In this document: positions 32,617 through 44,814 of the stretch, in pieces
Position numbering within the stretch: the stretch's first letter is position 1
Layout of the letters: every line of letters begins with the position of its first letter
Assembly: GCF_918797505.1 (NCBI RefSeq)
Contig: NC_092795.1
Coordinates: 7,597,434-7,661,433 of the forward strand
DNA from: Bemisia tabaci
Lineage: Eukaryota > Arthropoda > Insecta > Hemiptera > Aleyrodidae
Length of the DNA: 64,000 nt
Direction of reading: 5' to 3'
The notes under the pieces: generated by a model
What the model was told of the DNA's origin: nothing
The model's database searches: none
The model's input: only the letters and a program-made list of their open reading frames with translations
Made by a program: the position numbers and the translations under genes

Positions 32617-33343
32617 GGCTGTTCCTCAGAATTTTCTCAGTTCTCTTGGAATATGCCACTGGCCAGTAGGATTAGCTCTCTGGCGTCCTCCAGGACTCCA
32701 GCCAGTACCACGTCTTAAGCATGAATAGAGAAAGCTTCTCAAGAACTGCCTAAAAGGCGACTACATATCGGAATTTTGTAAACTGCTCCTAAGACACTTG
32801 TGTCAGATTCTTCTCTGACGTGGCATTGGCCAGTAGGATTGGCTCTCTGGCGTCCTCCAGGACTCCAGCCAATACCACATCTGCAGCATGAATCAGACAA
32901 GGATCTCAAAAGCTGCAATAACATAGCGATTAACGCGAATTTTACCGGGCTGTTCCTTAGAATTTTCTCAGTTCTCTTGGAATATGCCACTGGCCAGTAG
33001 GATTAGCTCTCTGGCGTCCTCCAGGACTCCAGCCAGTACCACGTCTTAAGCATGAATAGAGAAAGCTTCTCAAGAACTGCCTAAAAGGCGACTACATATC
33101 AGAATTTTGTATACTGCTCCTGAGACACTTGTGTCAGATTCTTCTCTGACGTGGCATTGGCCAGTAGGATTGGCTCTCTGGCGTCCTCCAGGACTCCAGC
33201 CAATACCACATCTGCAGCATGAATCAGACAAGGATCTCAAAAGCTGCAATAACATAGCGATTAACGCGAATTTTACCGGGCTGTTCCTTAGAATTTTCTC
33301 AGTTCTCTTGGAATATGCCACTGGCCAGTAGGATTAGCTCAAA
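32617..33343 (+). repeat. 331-bp tandem repeat made of two ~165-bp monomers
   Basis: The unit starting CTGTTCC at about 32619 repeats at +331 and +662. Within each unit GGCCAGTAGGATT occurs at 32661, 32828 and 32992, so spacing alternates 167 and 164 bp. The second unit differs from the first at only a few positions. The identical frames found in both (e.g. 32739-32990 and 33070-33321) simply reflect the duplication. Confidence 0.9.
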
Positions 33344-34143
33344 CGATTAATCCAAAAAATTCTTCAGTTTCCAGAGGAATAGATTCAAAACGACAGAGCA
33401 ATCTTGCAGCAGTGCAGTCAATACCAGCCAATTCGTTCAAGATGTAGCAAATGAGTCATTCATTTGTTTTTTTCATAATGAAGAATTAAAACACTTAAGA
33501 CGGGGCATGACAGGTAGTGACAGGTTGACGGTGTGATGCCATGACGAAGTAAAGGGGTACCTCTGCACCAGAGACAAGTTGTCTTGCTGGTTGCAGTCAT
33601 TTCCTTGTAAAGAGCGGTCGTCATTTATAGAAACAGGTTTTGTGGCAAAATCGGTTGCGATTTAAGTTTGTTAAGCCGTTAGTTAATGAAATTAATCGAC
33701 TCTTCTTATGATAATCTCATCATTCAGGAGGTGGTGGCGAGCGGAGAAATGTACAAGCCTACGTCACATCAAGCAACGATATAGCAAAAGAAGATCGTGA
33801 CATATTTGGGTCACGTAATGCGTGAAACCCTCATTCCCATTGGACAGTGTGCATCTTACGTCATGGCCAAAACCAACAACGGCCGGCTTGCCACCTCCTT
33901 CTGCATGCGCCGTCCGTTCTCCATTCTCTGCTCAACTTCGCACAGGCTTGGATTGTTATCTTGGTAATTTCCTATTTTTTTGGAAGAATTAATCAGGTAG
34001 CGTAACGTTCGTATCTTATCCGCTCTCCAACTGATCTCTTATCTCTGGTCCAAACTCTTGTTCCTCTTCTGAGCTAATCTTTTCTCTTGATTTGTCTTTA
34101 CTTTGTATTCTTCACACCTAACCTAGTTACTTCATCTGTCATC
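33344..34143. other. unassigned stretch before the SGNH-like gene
   Basis: I find no gene. The 3' part could be the 5' leader of the following gene or element, but no motif shows it. Confidence 0.3.
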
Positions 34144-34766
34144 ATGTACGTTTTCCTTGGAGCCAGTCAATTGGTTCGTATGCTTAATAATTTTCCTGTC
34201 GAAGATTCTGTATCCTTGGCAGTTAGTGGTGCTTCTGCTTGTTGCCTTCCTCCGGCAAACCATGATCTTTGGCTCCGATCGATCCTAAAAACCCAGATTC
34301 TTAAGCGCCTTTCAAGAAATGAAGCCTTCGACAAAGACAGGATATTCTTATCATTCTAGCAGGGACTAACGACATCAAGGCGGAAGTTGATGTCCCAGCC
34401 CTTAAAAAGGCCTTGAAGGCCCTCCTTCTTTATGCCGAAAGACACTTTCGCTTCATCGTCGTCGGCAGAATCCCTCCTATTCCTCTCTTTCCTGCGCATG
34501 TCAATCGCAAGATTGATGTGGTCAATCAATGGTTGTCGAGCTTTTGCTCCAGAGAATCATTGCGTGATCGTGTTCTTGTGGTTGACAGCTTCTCTCCCTT
34601 CATGCGTCAAGACTCTTGGGAGCCTGACCGCCGATTTTACGAAAAGTTTTATTTTCCTAAAAGAGGTCATCAGAATCGCCGAGTAGACTTGCTTCACTTG
34701 AATCGAGAGGGTCTGCGCATCCTTCATCGTCTCCTCCTGGAAGCGGCTGAGCGTTTCACAACCTAA
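34144..34766 (+). pseudogene. SGNH/GDSL hydrolase-like protein, frameshifted
   Basis: The ATG at 34144 opens a frame with VFLGASQL (block I with a possible serine nucleophile) and SGAS. The frame stops at 34359. A frame one base back continues the homology: LIILAGTNDI (block III GTND), then a basic stretch, then DLLHLNREG (the Asp-x-x-His of block V), ending at 34766. All four catalytic blocks of an SGNH esterase are thus visible across about 207 codons but split by a one-base shift near 34335. Such domains occur as free-standing esterases, in Oskar and in ORF1 of CR1-type LINEs; which applies here is open. An assembly error or a small intron could also explain the shift. Confidence 0.6.
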
Positions 34767-34970
34767 AGTCTTCCCTTTTTTTTTGTCCTCAACTCTCCAA
34801 ACTGTGCTCGAAGTATCCAACCGGTTCTCTAAAGGACCACTGAACAGTATTGACCGGAATGTGTGTACTTTATTCTATCCACATTTCATTGCAATACTAT
34901 CATTGGCTCCTCTAAATTTACAGCACTAAGGTTTTACAAACACAGCTACTTTAAATACACCATAATTAAT

Positions 34971-35150
34971 CAATGTTTTGAATTCATGTGAGTGTCAACA
35001 CAAAGTTTACTAAAGATGAGAATAATTTCAATTTCTTCATTGCAAGTGCTGTTCAGTTTCATGTTTTGAATTCATGTTGAGTGTCAACACAAAGTTTACT
35101 AAAGATGAGTATAATTTTAATTTCTTCATAGCAAGTGCTGTTCAGTTTCA
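34971..35150 (+). repeat. tandem duplication of ~88 bp
   Basis: Two adjacent copies contain GTGTCAACACAAAGTTTACT and GCAAGTGCTGTTCAGTTTCA, with a few differences. The second copy runs into an open frame of 67 codons with hydrophobic stretches that I do not recognise. Confidence 0.85.
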
Positions 35151-35484
35151 TACAGTGGTCATTGTTTGTTCATGGTTCGCATTTTCTTCCTTGGATTTAC
35201 GAATTGATGCCTTGATCACAGGCTTCATCTCTAACGGATGTATGGCTTACTATTTGTTCAAAGGTATTGGAATTAAGTAATCATATAAGTAAAGATTACC
35301 ACTTATATTTAGTTGTCAAGCATTGTGTGGGATTAAAATTTAAGAAGTGCCTACTTTTGGTAGCTAGTTCCTTCTTAAATTTTAACCAGGGGGCCAATTA
35401 TTTAAAGTTTAAAGCAGCCCGATAAGACATCCAATTGCAATATATTACATGGTTAAGATAGGGCTATGTCTTATAGTTTCAGGC

Positions 35485-35732
35485 TCATGCCACAATCACA
35501 CGCTGAATGTGGCTTGAATGTAGAAGTCATCGACCCGATGCCTGAATTTTGCGCGTGACGCGCAAAATTCAGCAACGATTCTCAGCAACCACCAATTTTG
35601 AATTTGTTTGAACTATTCAAGTAGATTTGATACACATCGGGATGAAAATAACTCGAATCTGCTAAATTTCAGCCGATTACTGATGACTTCTACATTCAGC
35701 TGCTAAATTCAGCGTGTGATTGCAGCATGACT
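35485..35732. mobile_element. palindromic MITE
   Basis: Ends CATGCCACAATCACACGC and its inverse GCGTGTGATTGCAGCATG frame ~245 bp. The arms share GAATGTAGAAGTCATC. Inside is a perfect hairpin GAATTTTGCGCG-TGA-CGCGCAAAATTC. It is non-coding. Confidence 0.8.
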
Positions 35733-36029
35733 TAGCTTCAATAATTAGGCCGCAGGTGGCCTCATTTTTAGCACTGAAATAACCTATCCCAGCAGCAAAC
35801 ATAATTTGGATGATGGAATAACTGTTTAAATATGGACTGCGTATAGAAGTAAAGAATCAAGTCTATTGAATTGCTTTCAAAAAGATGCAACTTTTCCTTT
35901 TTGTGAAAAATGCCCCAGAATTTGAATAATTTGTGTTTTTCCACCCAAGCATTCTGGTTTTAAATGAACTGAACGGGAATGCATGCATTCAGTTTCCCTT
36001 AAGGTCAGGTTGCATAATTTTAATGGCAA

Positions 36030-36850
36030 TGGAACTTGATTCATTTCTAAATATCACTGTTCAAATGAGCTTTAGGATTTCCAAAACAGGATTTTATAGG
36101 TATCTATTTACTTACGAGGACCCTGCATTAACAATGCCAAGTAAGATTTTCTTGGGAGCGCAGAGCCTGCAAAGCAGCAATGGAACTTGATTCATTTCTA
36201 AATATCACTGTTCAAATGAGCTTAAGGATTCCCAAAATAGGATTTTATACCTATTTATCTCAGAGGACCCTGCGTCAACAACGCTAAGTAAGAACTGCTT
36301 GGGAGCGCAGAGCTTGCAAACGTTTCTGATTTCATACCCTATCATTTCTCCATGGTCAGCCGATGATGTCGCAAAGGAAGATTAAATCCATTCTGCCAAT
36401 ACCTACCATTCCTCAGACACAAGCAGATATTAATTTGGCTATTAAGTACAGTCAATCACTATTTCTACATATTTTGTGTCCAATACTCTGAACTTTTTCA
36501 GGTCGCTTATGCTACGTTCGAGGAGAGGTACTGTGTGAACTCGGAGGAAGGGAATCGCAAGGTTGTTGTGATTGAGTTAATAATTTATATCAACAACTGT
36601 AAAGTATGGTATTTGGTACATATATAGACCCTGCGTCAACAATTCTAAGTAAAAAATTGCTTGGAAGCGCAGAGGTGGCAAACATTTCTGATTTCATACC
36701 TCATCATTTCTCCTCGGTCAACCAATGGTGTCGCTGAGGAAGATTTAATCCATTCTGCCAATACCATTCCTCAGACACAAGCAGATATTGAGTTAGCCAT
36801 TAATTACAGTCAACAACTATTTCTACATGCTTTGTGTCCAAGGAAACTGT
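36030..36850 (+). repeat. three diverged direct duplications
   Basis: The block AACTTGATTCATTTCTAAAT occurs at 36027 and 36183. GGACCCTGCRTYAACAA-type sequence with GCTTGGGAGCGCAGAG occurs three times (near 36120, 36260 and 36640). The two last units also share CAGACACAAGCAGATATT. No stable reading frame runs through all copies. Confidence 0.75.
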
Positions 36851-37920
36851 AACGGTCAGAGGTTGAATAGTTTGCATCGTTACCTGGGCTCGGCTTTGAA
36901 CTTCACCGCAATATCAGAAAGTAGAAGACAGAAAGCAATGTTCTTCTCTTCATGTTCAAAAAGTATCGGGGAAATAAATAGATCTAAGTGGTTATGTCCA
37001 TTAGCAGGATAGATCAGTAGGTATCGTCAGCGCTGACACCCAACATTACAGCACATGCATTTCAAATGAAGAAGGCACTCCTCTTGGAGCTTTATTATTC
37101 TAGGTTTTGGTGTAGAGAATAGGTCGAAGAAGAATTCGATTTACTCGAGATTCATGATACTCATTGAGCGAGGGCATAGAACAAATTCTAGCCCAGCCTC
37201 GGATTCTCATTCTATGACGAGTGAGGTAGAGACATGTGATGGTGAAGCAAGAAAGGTAGTCGCAACTGGAGTTGAGCCGCCATTTTAAAGGCTGTGACGC
37301 GCAGAGGGTACATGGTGTGCCATGCAATCAGGATGAACCCAAAACGTACACGATGCCGTGTGACGTCAAGAAGGTACGAAATGCGACTACCATTCTTTAT
37401 CCGCTTTGGAATGAATCTGCATCTTGTTGTTGAATCGGGTTTGAACCAATCAAAGAGCGGTATGGACATGGCATTACTCTCCCACATTCCGACTCTCAAT
37501 CTCCATTCCTGTCGGTGATAACGTGGATCTTTGTTTACAACATCTAAGTCAAGGTGTTTCTATTTTATTTCATTTACTTTTTGTGTCATTAGTTCTTAAT
37601 TTTGACATTTGATTTCATCATTCGCTGGGTAACAATGCATTATAGTAGTATTAAAACAATAATAAACGATTTGCATCGTAATATCGTGAATATAATCGGG
37701 TGTAGTGTTTTACTTTCTGTTCCTCAACCCTTTACTGGTCTCATGTTTTCATCATTTCATCCGTTCGCTCACAGTTTAAGCTGAGTAGGATAGTTGTGCA
37801 AGGATTCTTTTTGGTATGTAGCAGTTGCTAACTTTTTTATCTCCAATTTTAATACATTTAATCCATTTGTTAGAATGTTACGCCCAGACTGCGGAGCTTC
37901 CCACCGATGAGTGATCTCGA
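36851..37920. other. gene-free stretch
   Basis: I see no gene. Short frames on both strands around 37100-37500 overlap each other and show no motif. Confidence 0.35.
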
Positions 37921-37939
37921 TACCCCCTTGAGATGGTCT

Positions 37940-38425
37940 GCACTCCTCGTATTTTGAGTTTAGTCCTATTTTTCAGGAACTCAAATCAATGATTCAATTG
38001 CGTTTGATGCCAAATTTCACAGAATTAACGGCATTTTTCAAAATTTTAGTCCATATATTCTGTGTGATTTCGCAGTGCCCTCACTAAATGACGCGTAACC
38101 CTTCAATTTTTAGTTTAGTCCAAAGACCTCGTAGGAACTTAAATTAATGAACCAGGTGGTGCTCTTATGCCAACTTTCGAAGAATTGAAGGCATTTTTTT
38201 TTATTTTTTTTATTTTTTTAAAATTTACAGTCCTTGAAAATGAGCTGTTTCGCGGAGCAAAGTGCCTACTTTTGGGCCTCGTAATCTCTTGAATTTTGAG
38301 TTTAGTCCAAAGATCTTTTTGGAACTTAAATTAATGACCCAGGTGATGTGCTTGATGCCCATTGTTAAAGAATTAAAGACATTTTTCAAAATTTACAGTC
38401 TTTCAAAATGAGCTTTCCGTGTGAT
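37940..38425 (+). repeat. tandem repeat of three ~165-bp units
   Basis: Each unit holds TTTAGTCC-type sequence, GGAACTTAAATTAATGA, GATGCC and GAATTAAAGRCATTTTTCAA. The units have diverged, and the second contains a T-rich expansion. Confidence 0.75.
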
Positions 38426-38923
38426 TTTGCTAAAAATGGACAATTGAGCGTAGCCCCCCCAAATTTTAGCGTACCTCAAAATCGTTGAACGTGCATAAGA
38501 AGACCATAGATATGGTGTCCTGTGCCAATTTTGAATGAAATCGAACAGATAGATTCTGAGATATCGCTGTAGACAGATTTGGGGGACGTCGGACGGACGG
38601 ACACACATTTTTCCAAGTATGGTTATTTTTACTCCTGGGACCTTAAAACGTCTAGAAATGATGAAATTTCAACTTTTTTTTTTTTTTTTTTTTTGGAGGA
38701 TGACAATACTTCCTCTCTACCCTATGGGAGCGAGAAAGTAATAAAGAGAACGTCTTCAGTTCGACACTTCTAATCGATTGGCAACGTCCACAACACGGAA
38801 TTGGTGGTTCCGCCGCGACAGTACGCGACTATTCCTGCTTAATAGAATTCCATGTTGCATAGGCATGAATAAGAAGGTCCGCTCAATTTTCTTAGACATG
38901 GTGTGTCTAAGCGCGCCGCGTCG

Positions 38924-39156
38924 CACAGTGGATCGAGTTAACAGGAGAGGTCGGAGAAAATCTGGAAACTTTAAACGCTCAAGACTCCATTTATACAAAA
39001 TTTTGAGGTTCTTAAAGAGGTTCTAATGGTTTCCTCGTGAAATTCTCCTCTAAAATCACCCCTATAAGTTTAAAATGTGACGAAATAAACATCAAAATTT
39101 CCAAATTTAGTCAAAAATTTCATGTCCGATTTCTTTAACTGACTCGATCTACTGTG
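38924..39156. mobile_element. Transib-like MITE, copy 2
   Basis: Exactly 233 bp, it starts CACAGTGGATCGAGT and ends GACTCGATCTACTGTG. The pentamer CGTCG flanks both sides in the same orientation. The interior aligns with the copy at 12441 over its whole length, with scattered differences. Confidence 0.85.
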
Positions 39157-39284
39157 CGTCGCCGTTCAAAAAGTTGTGGTGGCATGACTATCTTCAATCT
39201 GCGAAAGAGGGCTGCCTACGGCGCGGCGGCTTAGCCATGCTATTATACGGTCATTTGAATTAAAACCGCAACTACAGTCAGACG

Positions 39285-40905
39285 CGATTTAGGGTGGAAA
39301 AATTATGGAATTTCCGGCATAATACATCCTGTGGATTCGTAAAATCATAAAAAATCACTCGCTCCGATCTCAGTTTCGCGGGAATAGCGGAAATTTTCTA
39401 CGAATTTATGAACACGCGGGAAATTAGGCGATAATCACCTCGATTTCGCTACAAATACGCGAGTCATCGAGCGGTTTTGTAGAAACATAAAAAATTGTTC
39501 TTCACCACAATATCGCCGCACATATGCGAATTTTCCAGCGGTTGTGTAGGAGCAGAAAAATCACAATCTTCACCTAAATTGCATGCACCATACGCGTCAT
39601 AATCGTCAGTAATTCAACACAAACGGAAAGCTAAGATTTTCCTTCACTTTTGCGTGATACCACACACCTCCTCCGGAGTTCGAATAGTTGCTCCCTTCAT
39701 TTACGTCCGTATCAAAGCAGAAAAATTCGCAAATTCCGTCTCAATATCGCGAAAAACTTGCGTTATTCCAGACCGATTCGTGAAAGTAGGAGCTTTCATC
39801 TCAGTTTCGCAGGAAATACTTGACATTTTCAGCGATTTTGTAACATAATGAGAAACTACGCGGTTATCACCTCAAGATCGGCATATACACGATTTTTCCG
39901 GCGATTTTGTAAGATCATGAAAAAGTACGAGTAACATTCATCAAAATATCTCTGTATGCATGCGACTTTTCTAGCGATTGTTTTAGGACAAGGAGAAACG
40001 CACAATTTTCACCTCAATATCTCGCAAAATACGCGATTGCGGTCAGCACATTCATAAACGTCGAAATTTGAGACAGGCAAAAAGCTAAGATTATCCTTCA
40101 ATTTCGCGTGATACCACATACCGACTCCGGAGTTCAAACAGCTGCTCGCTTCATTTATGCTTGTTAAATACTATGAAATTACGCGAATTTTCATTTCAAT
40201 ATCACGAGAAGTACGCGATATATCCATCAATTTCGTTAAATCTTTCAACGATTATGGGCGTTTTATCTCTGTATCGCGGGAAATGCGCGATTTTTCCAGG
40301 AATTTTGTAAAAAAAATTAGAAATTACGCGATAATCACCATTACGCGATAATCACCGCACTATACGCGATATTTCTAGCGGATTAGTGAAATAATTATTA
40401 TTTCGCATTATTCAATTCGACATCGCGGCATATGCGTAAACCTGCTTCATTAAGAAAATAAAATGTCACAAAATGTTCACACGAATATCGCGGCAAATGC
40501 GCAATTCGTACATCGATGCGAGTATGATAATCGTAAACGTCTGTAACTCGAGATGGGCGAACGGCTAGGATATTCCTTAAATTCCGCATGATACCACACA
40601 CGTACTTCGGATTTCGAATAATTGCTCGCCTCATCTCCGCCTGTTAAGAAGTATGAAATTACGCGAATTTCATCTCTATATAGCGAGAAGTACGCGATAT
40701 ATCCAACGGTTTCGTTATATATTTAACAATTAGGGTTTTTCATCACTGTACTCTTATATCGCGGGAAATCCAATACTTATCCAGCGAATATGAAACAAAT
40801 TATAAATTTAATTGTGCGAGAACCACGGCAATATTGCGGTACATGTGCGCTATTTCCGGCGGTTTCGTGAAGTCGTGCAAAATTACGCGCAGTTCACCTA
40901 AAGAG
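39285..40905. repeat. higher-order satellite, ~80-bp monomers in ~455-480-bp units
   Basis: Monomers share CACCTCAATATCGCG, TACGCGAT, TTTCCAGCGATTTTGTAA and AAATTACGCG. A longer period is shown by GCTARGATWTTCCTTMAATT at 39630, 40084 and 40564, each followed by GTGATACCACAYACC. Copies have diverged but the order of variant monomers is kept. No gene is present. Confidence 0.85.
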
Positions 40906-41337
40906 CCTCCCAAAATTTCGCCCCATTTTCGGTATTTGATTCGACCATCGAACCAAGGTTTAAGTGGAAGCTTATAATGACAGAAAACTCAGGAAAAACT
41001 TTAAAGATGAGTATAGGAACCTTTTTCGAGTGCAAAGGGGTCAAACTCCGGCCTTATTTTTCGCTATTTTTTTGTTGAATTGATGTGTCTACGGAGCTTT
41101 TATCGTTGTATAAACATATTATACACACCAGTTCCTACGTATTTTTACAAGCAAAATCGCGCCTTCAAATCAATCCGTATAAACTTAATGCAAAATTTTG
41201 ATACCACTATTCGTGCTTCACGGCAGTCATTTTGCATACCCGGCCATTTGAAGGCGAATCATTGACTTCAGGCAACGGGGTACATATTACAGCAATGTCA
41301 TTCGATATTCTTAGGGTGAAAAAACTCCGGAGGTGAC
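40906..41337. other. gene-free stretch
   Basis: I see nothing assignable here. Confidence 0.35.
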
Positions 41338-41903
41338 CAACCTGCAACTAAGGAGCCAAAGCCGGGGGCCGCCCACCTGGTAACTAGGGAGCCAAAGGCG
41401 GGGGTCGCCCCCCTGGCCCCTAAGGAGCCAAAGCCGGGGGCCGCCCACCTGGCAACTAAGGAGCCAAAGGCGGGAGTCGCCCCCCTGGCCCCTAAGGAGC
41501 CGAAGCCGGGGGCCGCCCACCTGGCCCCTAAGGAGTGAAAGCCGGGGGCCGCACACCTGGCAGCTAAGGAGTCAAAGCCGGGGGCCACCCCCCTGGCTCC
41601 TAAGAAGCCCAAGGCGGGGGCCGCCCCCCTGGCCCCTAGGGAGCCAAAACCGGGGGCCGCCCCCCTGGCAACTAAGGAGCCAAAGCCGGGGGCCGCCCCC
41701 CTGGCCCCTAAGCAGCCAAAGACGAGGGCTGCCCACCTGGCCCCTAAGAAGCCAAAGCTGGGGGCCGCCCTCCTGGCAACTATAGAGCCAAAGCCGGGGG
41801 CCTCCCCCCTGGCCCCTAAGAAGCCAAAGACTGGGGTTGCCCCCCTGGCCCCTAAAAAGCCCAAGCTGCGGGCCGCCCACCTGGCTTCCTGGCAAGGAGC
41901 CAA
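41338..41903. repeat. 36-bp GC-rich minisatellite, ~16 copies
   Basis: Unit AAGGAGCCAAAGCCGGGGGC followed by CGCCCACCTGGCAACT repeats in frame, 12 codons per unit. On the plus strand it reads KEPKPGAAHLA(T/P), interrupted by TGA at 41536-41538. On the minus strand it reads FGSLGARGAAPG for about 200 codons. There is no ATG-led gene around it on the plus strand. It most likely is a minisatellite, or the repeat domain of a lost gene. Confidence 0.85.
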
Positions 41904-42630
41904 GCTGAGATGTATGAATGGCTAAGACTTTCAATGTCGTACTTAGGTTGATGAGGGTTTCGGGGTATTTGGGTAAATTTCAGCTTACGTATATATGACT
42001 ACCTACATCTAAGTAAGTATGTGAGGCTGTGGTAATAAGTATCAATCAGTTCATTTCTAAGTGCAGAGGACCATCTCTACCCCTAAGAAAATAAGAAAAA
42101 GAAGAAATTGAAGTAAAATTGAATAGAAATAAGAAAAATTGAAGGTGTTGCGATAAAATCTTTAACGCTTCAATGTTGAAGGCAGATAAACGCGGTGCTT
42201 TGAATCTGCTTGCGGGATCAACACATATCTTTAATGGATCATGGAAACATTACCGTAGTACCCACTACCAATGGGCTAGGCATTCTAGTTACTAAAGTAA
42301 AGATCCAGATTATGGAATGAAGTGATGACAATTGAATAAATTTGTTAATTAAGTAAGACAGTCATTATGGTAATGGTTAACCATTATAGATTATAGGTAC
42401 TCACTCACTTGAGAGACTCTGCCTCCGTGTTCATTTTACTGATTCTGCTGGAGCTACAGTTGTGCACGCAAAATACCATGCACATATCTAATACCATGAT
42501 TCCACTTGACACTAATTATGAAACAACAAAAACACACTCACTTTAGTCTATTGAGAATGAATTACTGGAAAGAGAAAGACTCCATCTACATAATCAAAAC
42601 ATTGATACACGGCACGAGTGTTGAGTTAGG
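41904..42630. other. gene-free stretch
   Basis: No feature was recognised. Confidence 0.35.
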
Positions 42631-42837
42631 TTAGAGAGGGTATACATTGAAAATAATATCACGTATTAACTGGGAGTTTTGAACATTTTTAAATTTCTCA
42701 TGACGTTGGTTGACATTCTCGTCAAAGTTTGCGAAAAATCGATGGTGCTTATGTAGTAGGTAATAAAATCCCGAAAAACACTCGCGGCTCGCGACCCGCA
42801 ATTTCTCGGCTAGCATCAAGGTACACTGGGCTAGCAT
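42631..42837 (-). CDS. short open frame, possible first exon
   Basis: On the minus strand an ATG at 42837 opens 68 codons (MLAQCTLMLAEKLRVASREC begins it). It lies just downstream of a short GC-rich, CpG-containing block (42780-42900), as a first coding exon might. There is no family match and no supporting downstream exon. Confidence 0.15.
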   Translation of the reverse strand: MLAQCTLMLAEKLRVASRECFSGFYYLLHKHHRFFANFDENVNQRHEKFKNVQNSQLIRDIIFNVYPL

Positions 42838-44327
42838 TGCGCCAAGCGGCGTTGGCCGGCCCTAATAACTGTCGCGAATAGGTCGCAACTTTCGGCGAAC
42901 AGAGGGCTAGGAAAGCACATTTTAAGGATTGGTTTCAGCGGCGCTCCAAATGTCCCGAGACACAGCGAGTCGTATTTTAGAGATGACTATTTTATGCAAA
43001 CCTCGGGATAAAATAAAATTTAGCTATTTAACCTCGGAAATGAATCCTTGATTCCTTGCAATAGACTACAGTACTTTCCCAATGAAAATATTTCAATGTA
43101 TTATAAGAGAGAACTTTTTTAGGTTCGACGAACTTACGCCCTAAAAGCACGGACTGTAAAAAATCTCTTGAAAAACGTGTAACTTTGAATTAAAAAACTC
43201 ATGGTAAGACAGTTAAAATTGACGAAGAAGGATAGGTACCCTTTTTGGTATATTTTTTAATGTAACATTTGCGAGAGGTCAAATTTTAATACCTACAAGA
43301 ATTGTTAACAAAACTCTTAAAAATCACTAACTATGATACACTTGTTTTCTAACACTTTTCTCTTCTTTTTGGTTGGTAAGTTTCACTTTAAAAAATAGTT
43401 TTAAAAAATCACGTTTTTTCAAAGAGTTTTTTAACACTTGTTTTAGGTACTTAAATTTTGCCTCTTGGGAAGTTTACGTTAAAAAAATCCCAAAAGGAGT
43501 TTCCTGCTTCCATGTAAATTTTAATACTTTTTTTTTTTTCAAGTTTTTTAAAAACAAATTTTAATAGCTAGTAGCATAGCATAGCTAGTAGGGAGGGAGG
43601 AATACAGACCAGATCTATCTAAAAATTTGCAAACATTTCCAATGTAGGTACCTATTTGCCTTTGTATTTTTTGTAAAGGTAAATCATTGTAATCTTTGAC
43701 AAGAATTCATTTCCGAGGTTACACAGCTGGATGCTACCGGAGGTTCGCAAAAATTGTCCTTTCTATATTGCTATGTTAAAAGCTTCCTTTGACCTCCCTT
43801 AACCACAGTGTAAATCGTATGGGGTCTCTCTGAGAAAGAGAAAAAGCTGTTTAAGGAACAACGATGGATAAAACCCTACGCTCCTTTGATTATTTTTGTC
43901 ATGGAGACTATAATAGTTTCTCATCCTTCATGTACTGAGAAAAAAGAGGCCAAAAAAAATAATATTTGAATCAATGAGCCTAAGAAGACCTATTCTCCTT
44001 TTCTAGCATCCTTTTCGACCATCTGCAAATGAACATTCTACAAAGAATATATTAATTCCATTTTTTGTAGTCAGTTTTTTTTTTTTTACATGGAGGTAAG
44101 TATATTGTTAGATTAAACAGGAGGTGAAAATAGAAGCGTTAGGAAAGTACCACATGGGCCATATTAGTACTAAAATCACTCATTCAGTGCCGACTGAAAT
44201 TTTTAGAGTGTCACTAAATTTCATGCCAAAACTGAGTGATTGAAAATTTAGAATTTATTGAATCGTTTCCCTTTATGGGTTTGATTTTTTTGTTTGTAGA
44301 TGAAATAAAATTGAATTGAATTTCTTT
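42838..44327. other. gene-free stretch
   Basis: It is AT-rich with long A and T runs. I see no gene, RNA or complete element. Confidence 0.35.
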
Positions 44328-44462
44328 CAAACTCCATGCAATTTGGAACTACAATGTCTGGCTCAGTTTTGAAACAACGTATGTACCATAAATTTCCCTA
44401 TGCATGTGAGTGTCTTTACAGATGGGCTTGAAATTGTGGTTCTTGATTGCAAAATGTAGTCT
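44328..44462. mobile_element. GGACTRCATTTTGC-family MITE, copy 5
   Basis: The right end ATTGCAAAATGTAGTCT followed by ATTT fits the family. The left end is degraded (AACTCCATGCAATTTGG). Confidence 0.7.
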
Positions 44463-44814
44463 ATTTGAATAAAATTGTATTATCTTATGTGCAAAAGATG
44501 CTTCTACTTTTTTTATTCTTTCTTCCTTTTTTTTCTCAGTTCTTTGGAAGATAGAAGAACTTGCACAGTTTCATGAAAAATTTCAATGTACTTATTGTTA
44601 ATTCCTTCTACATGAAGTTAGTCAAATTGTGGTAAAGGAAAACAAAAATGTAGTAATAAACACTGTATTTGTTTACAAAAAATTAAATGAATATTTCTGG
44701 CGAAACATTCGCACTGAAAAAGGAAAAAGACAGCTTTTTAAAAGAAAAAAATAAGAAACAAAAGTAGAAACTAATTTAGATTGATTTGATGCCTCCTACC
44801 GTAGCATATGACAT

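Noticed and set aside
32739..33331. Pairs of nearly identical 66-83 codon frames
   Set aside because: They are copies produced by the 331-bp tandem duplication, with no motif.
39285..40905. CRISPR-like regular repeats
   Set aside because: Repeats diverge continuously, there are no unique spacers of fixed length, and the genome is eukaryotic.
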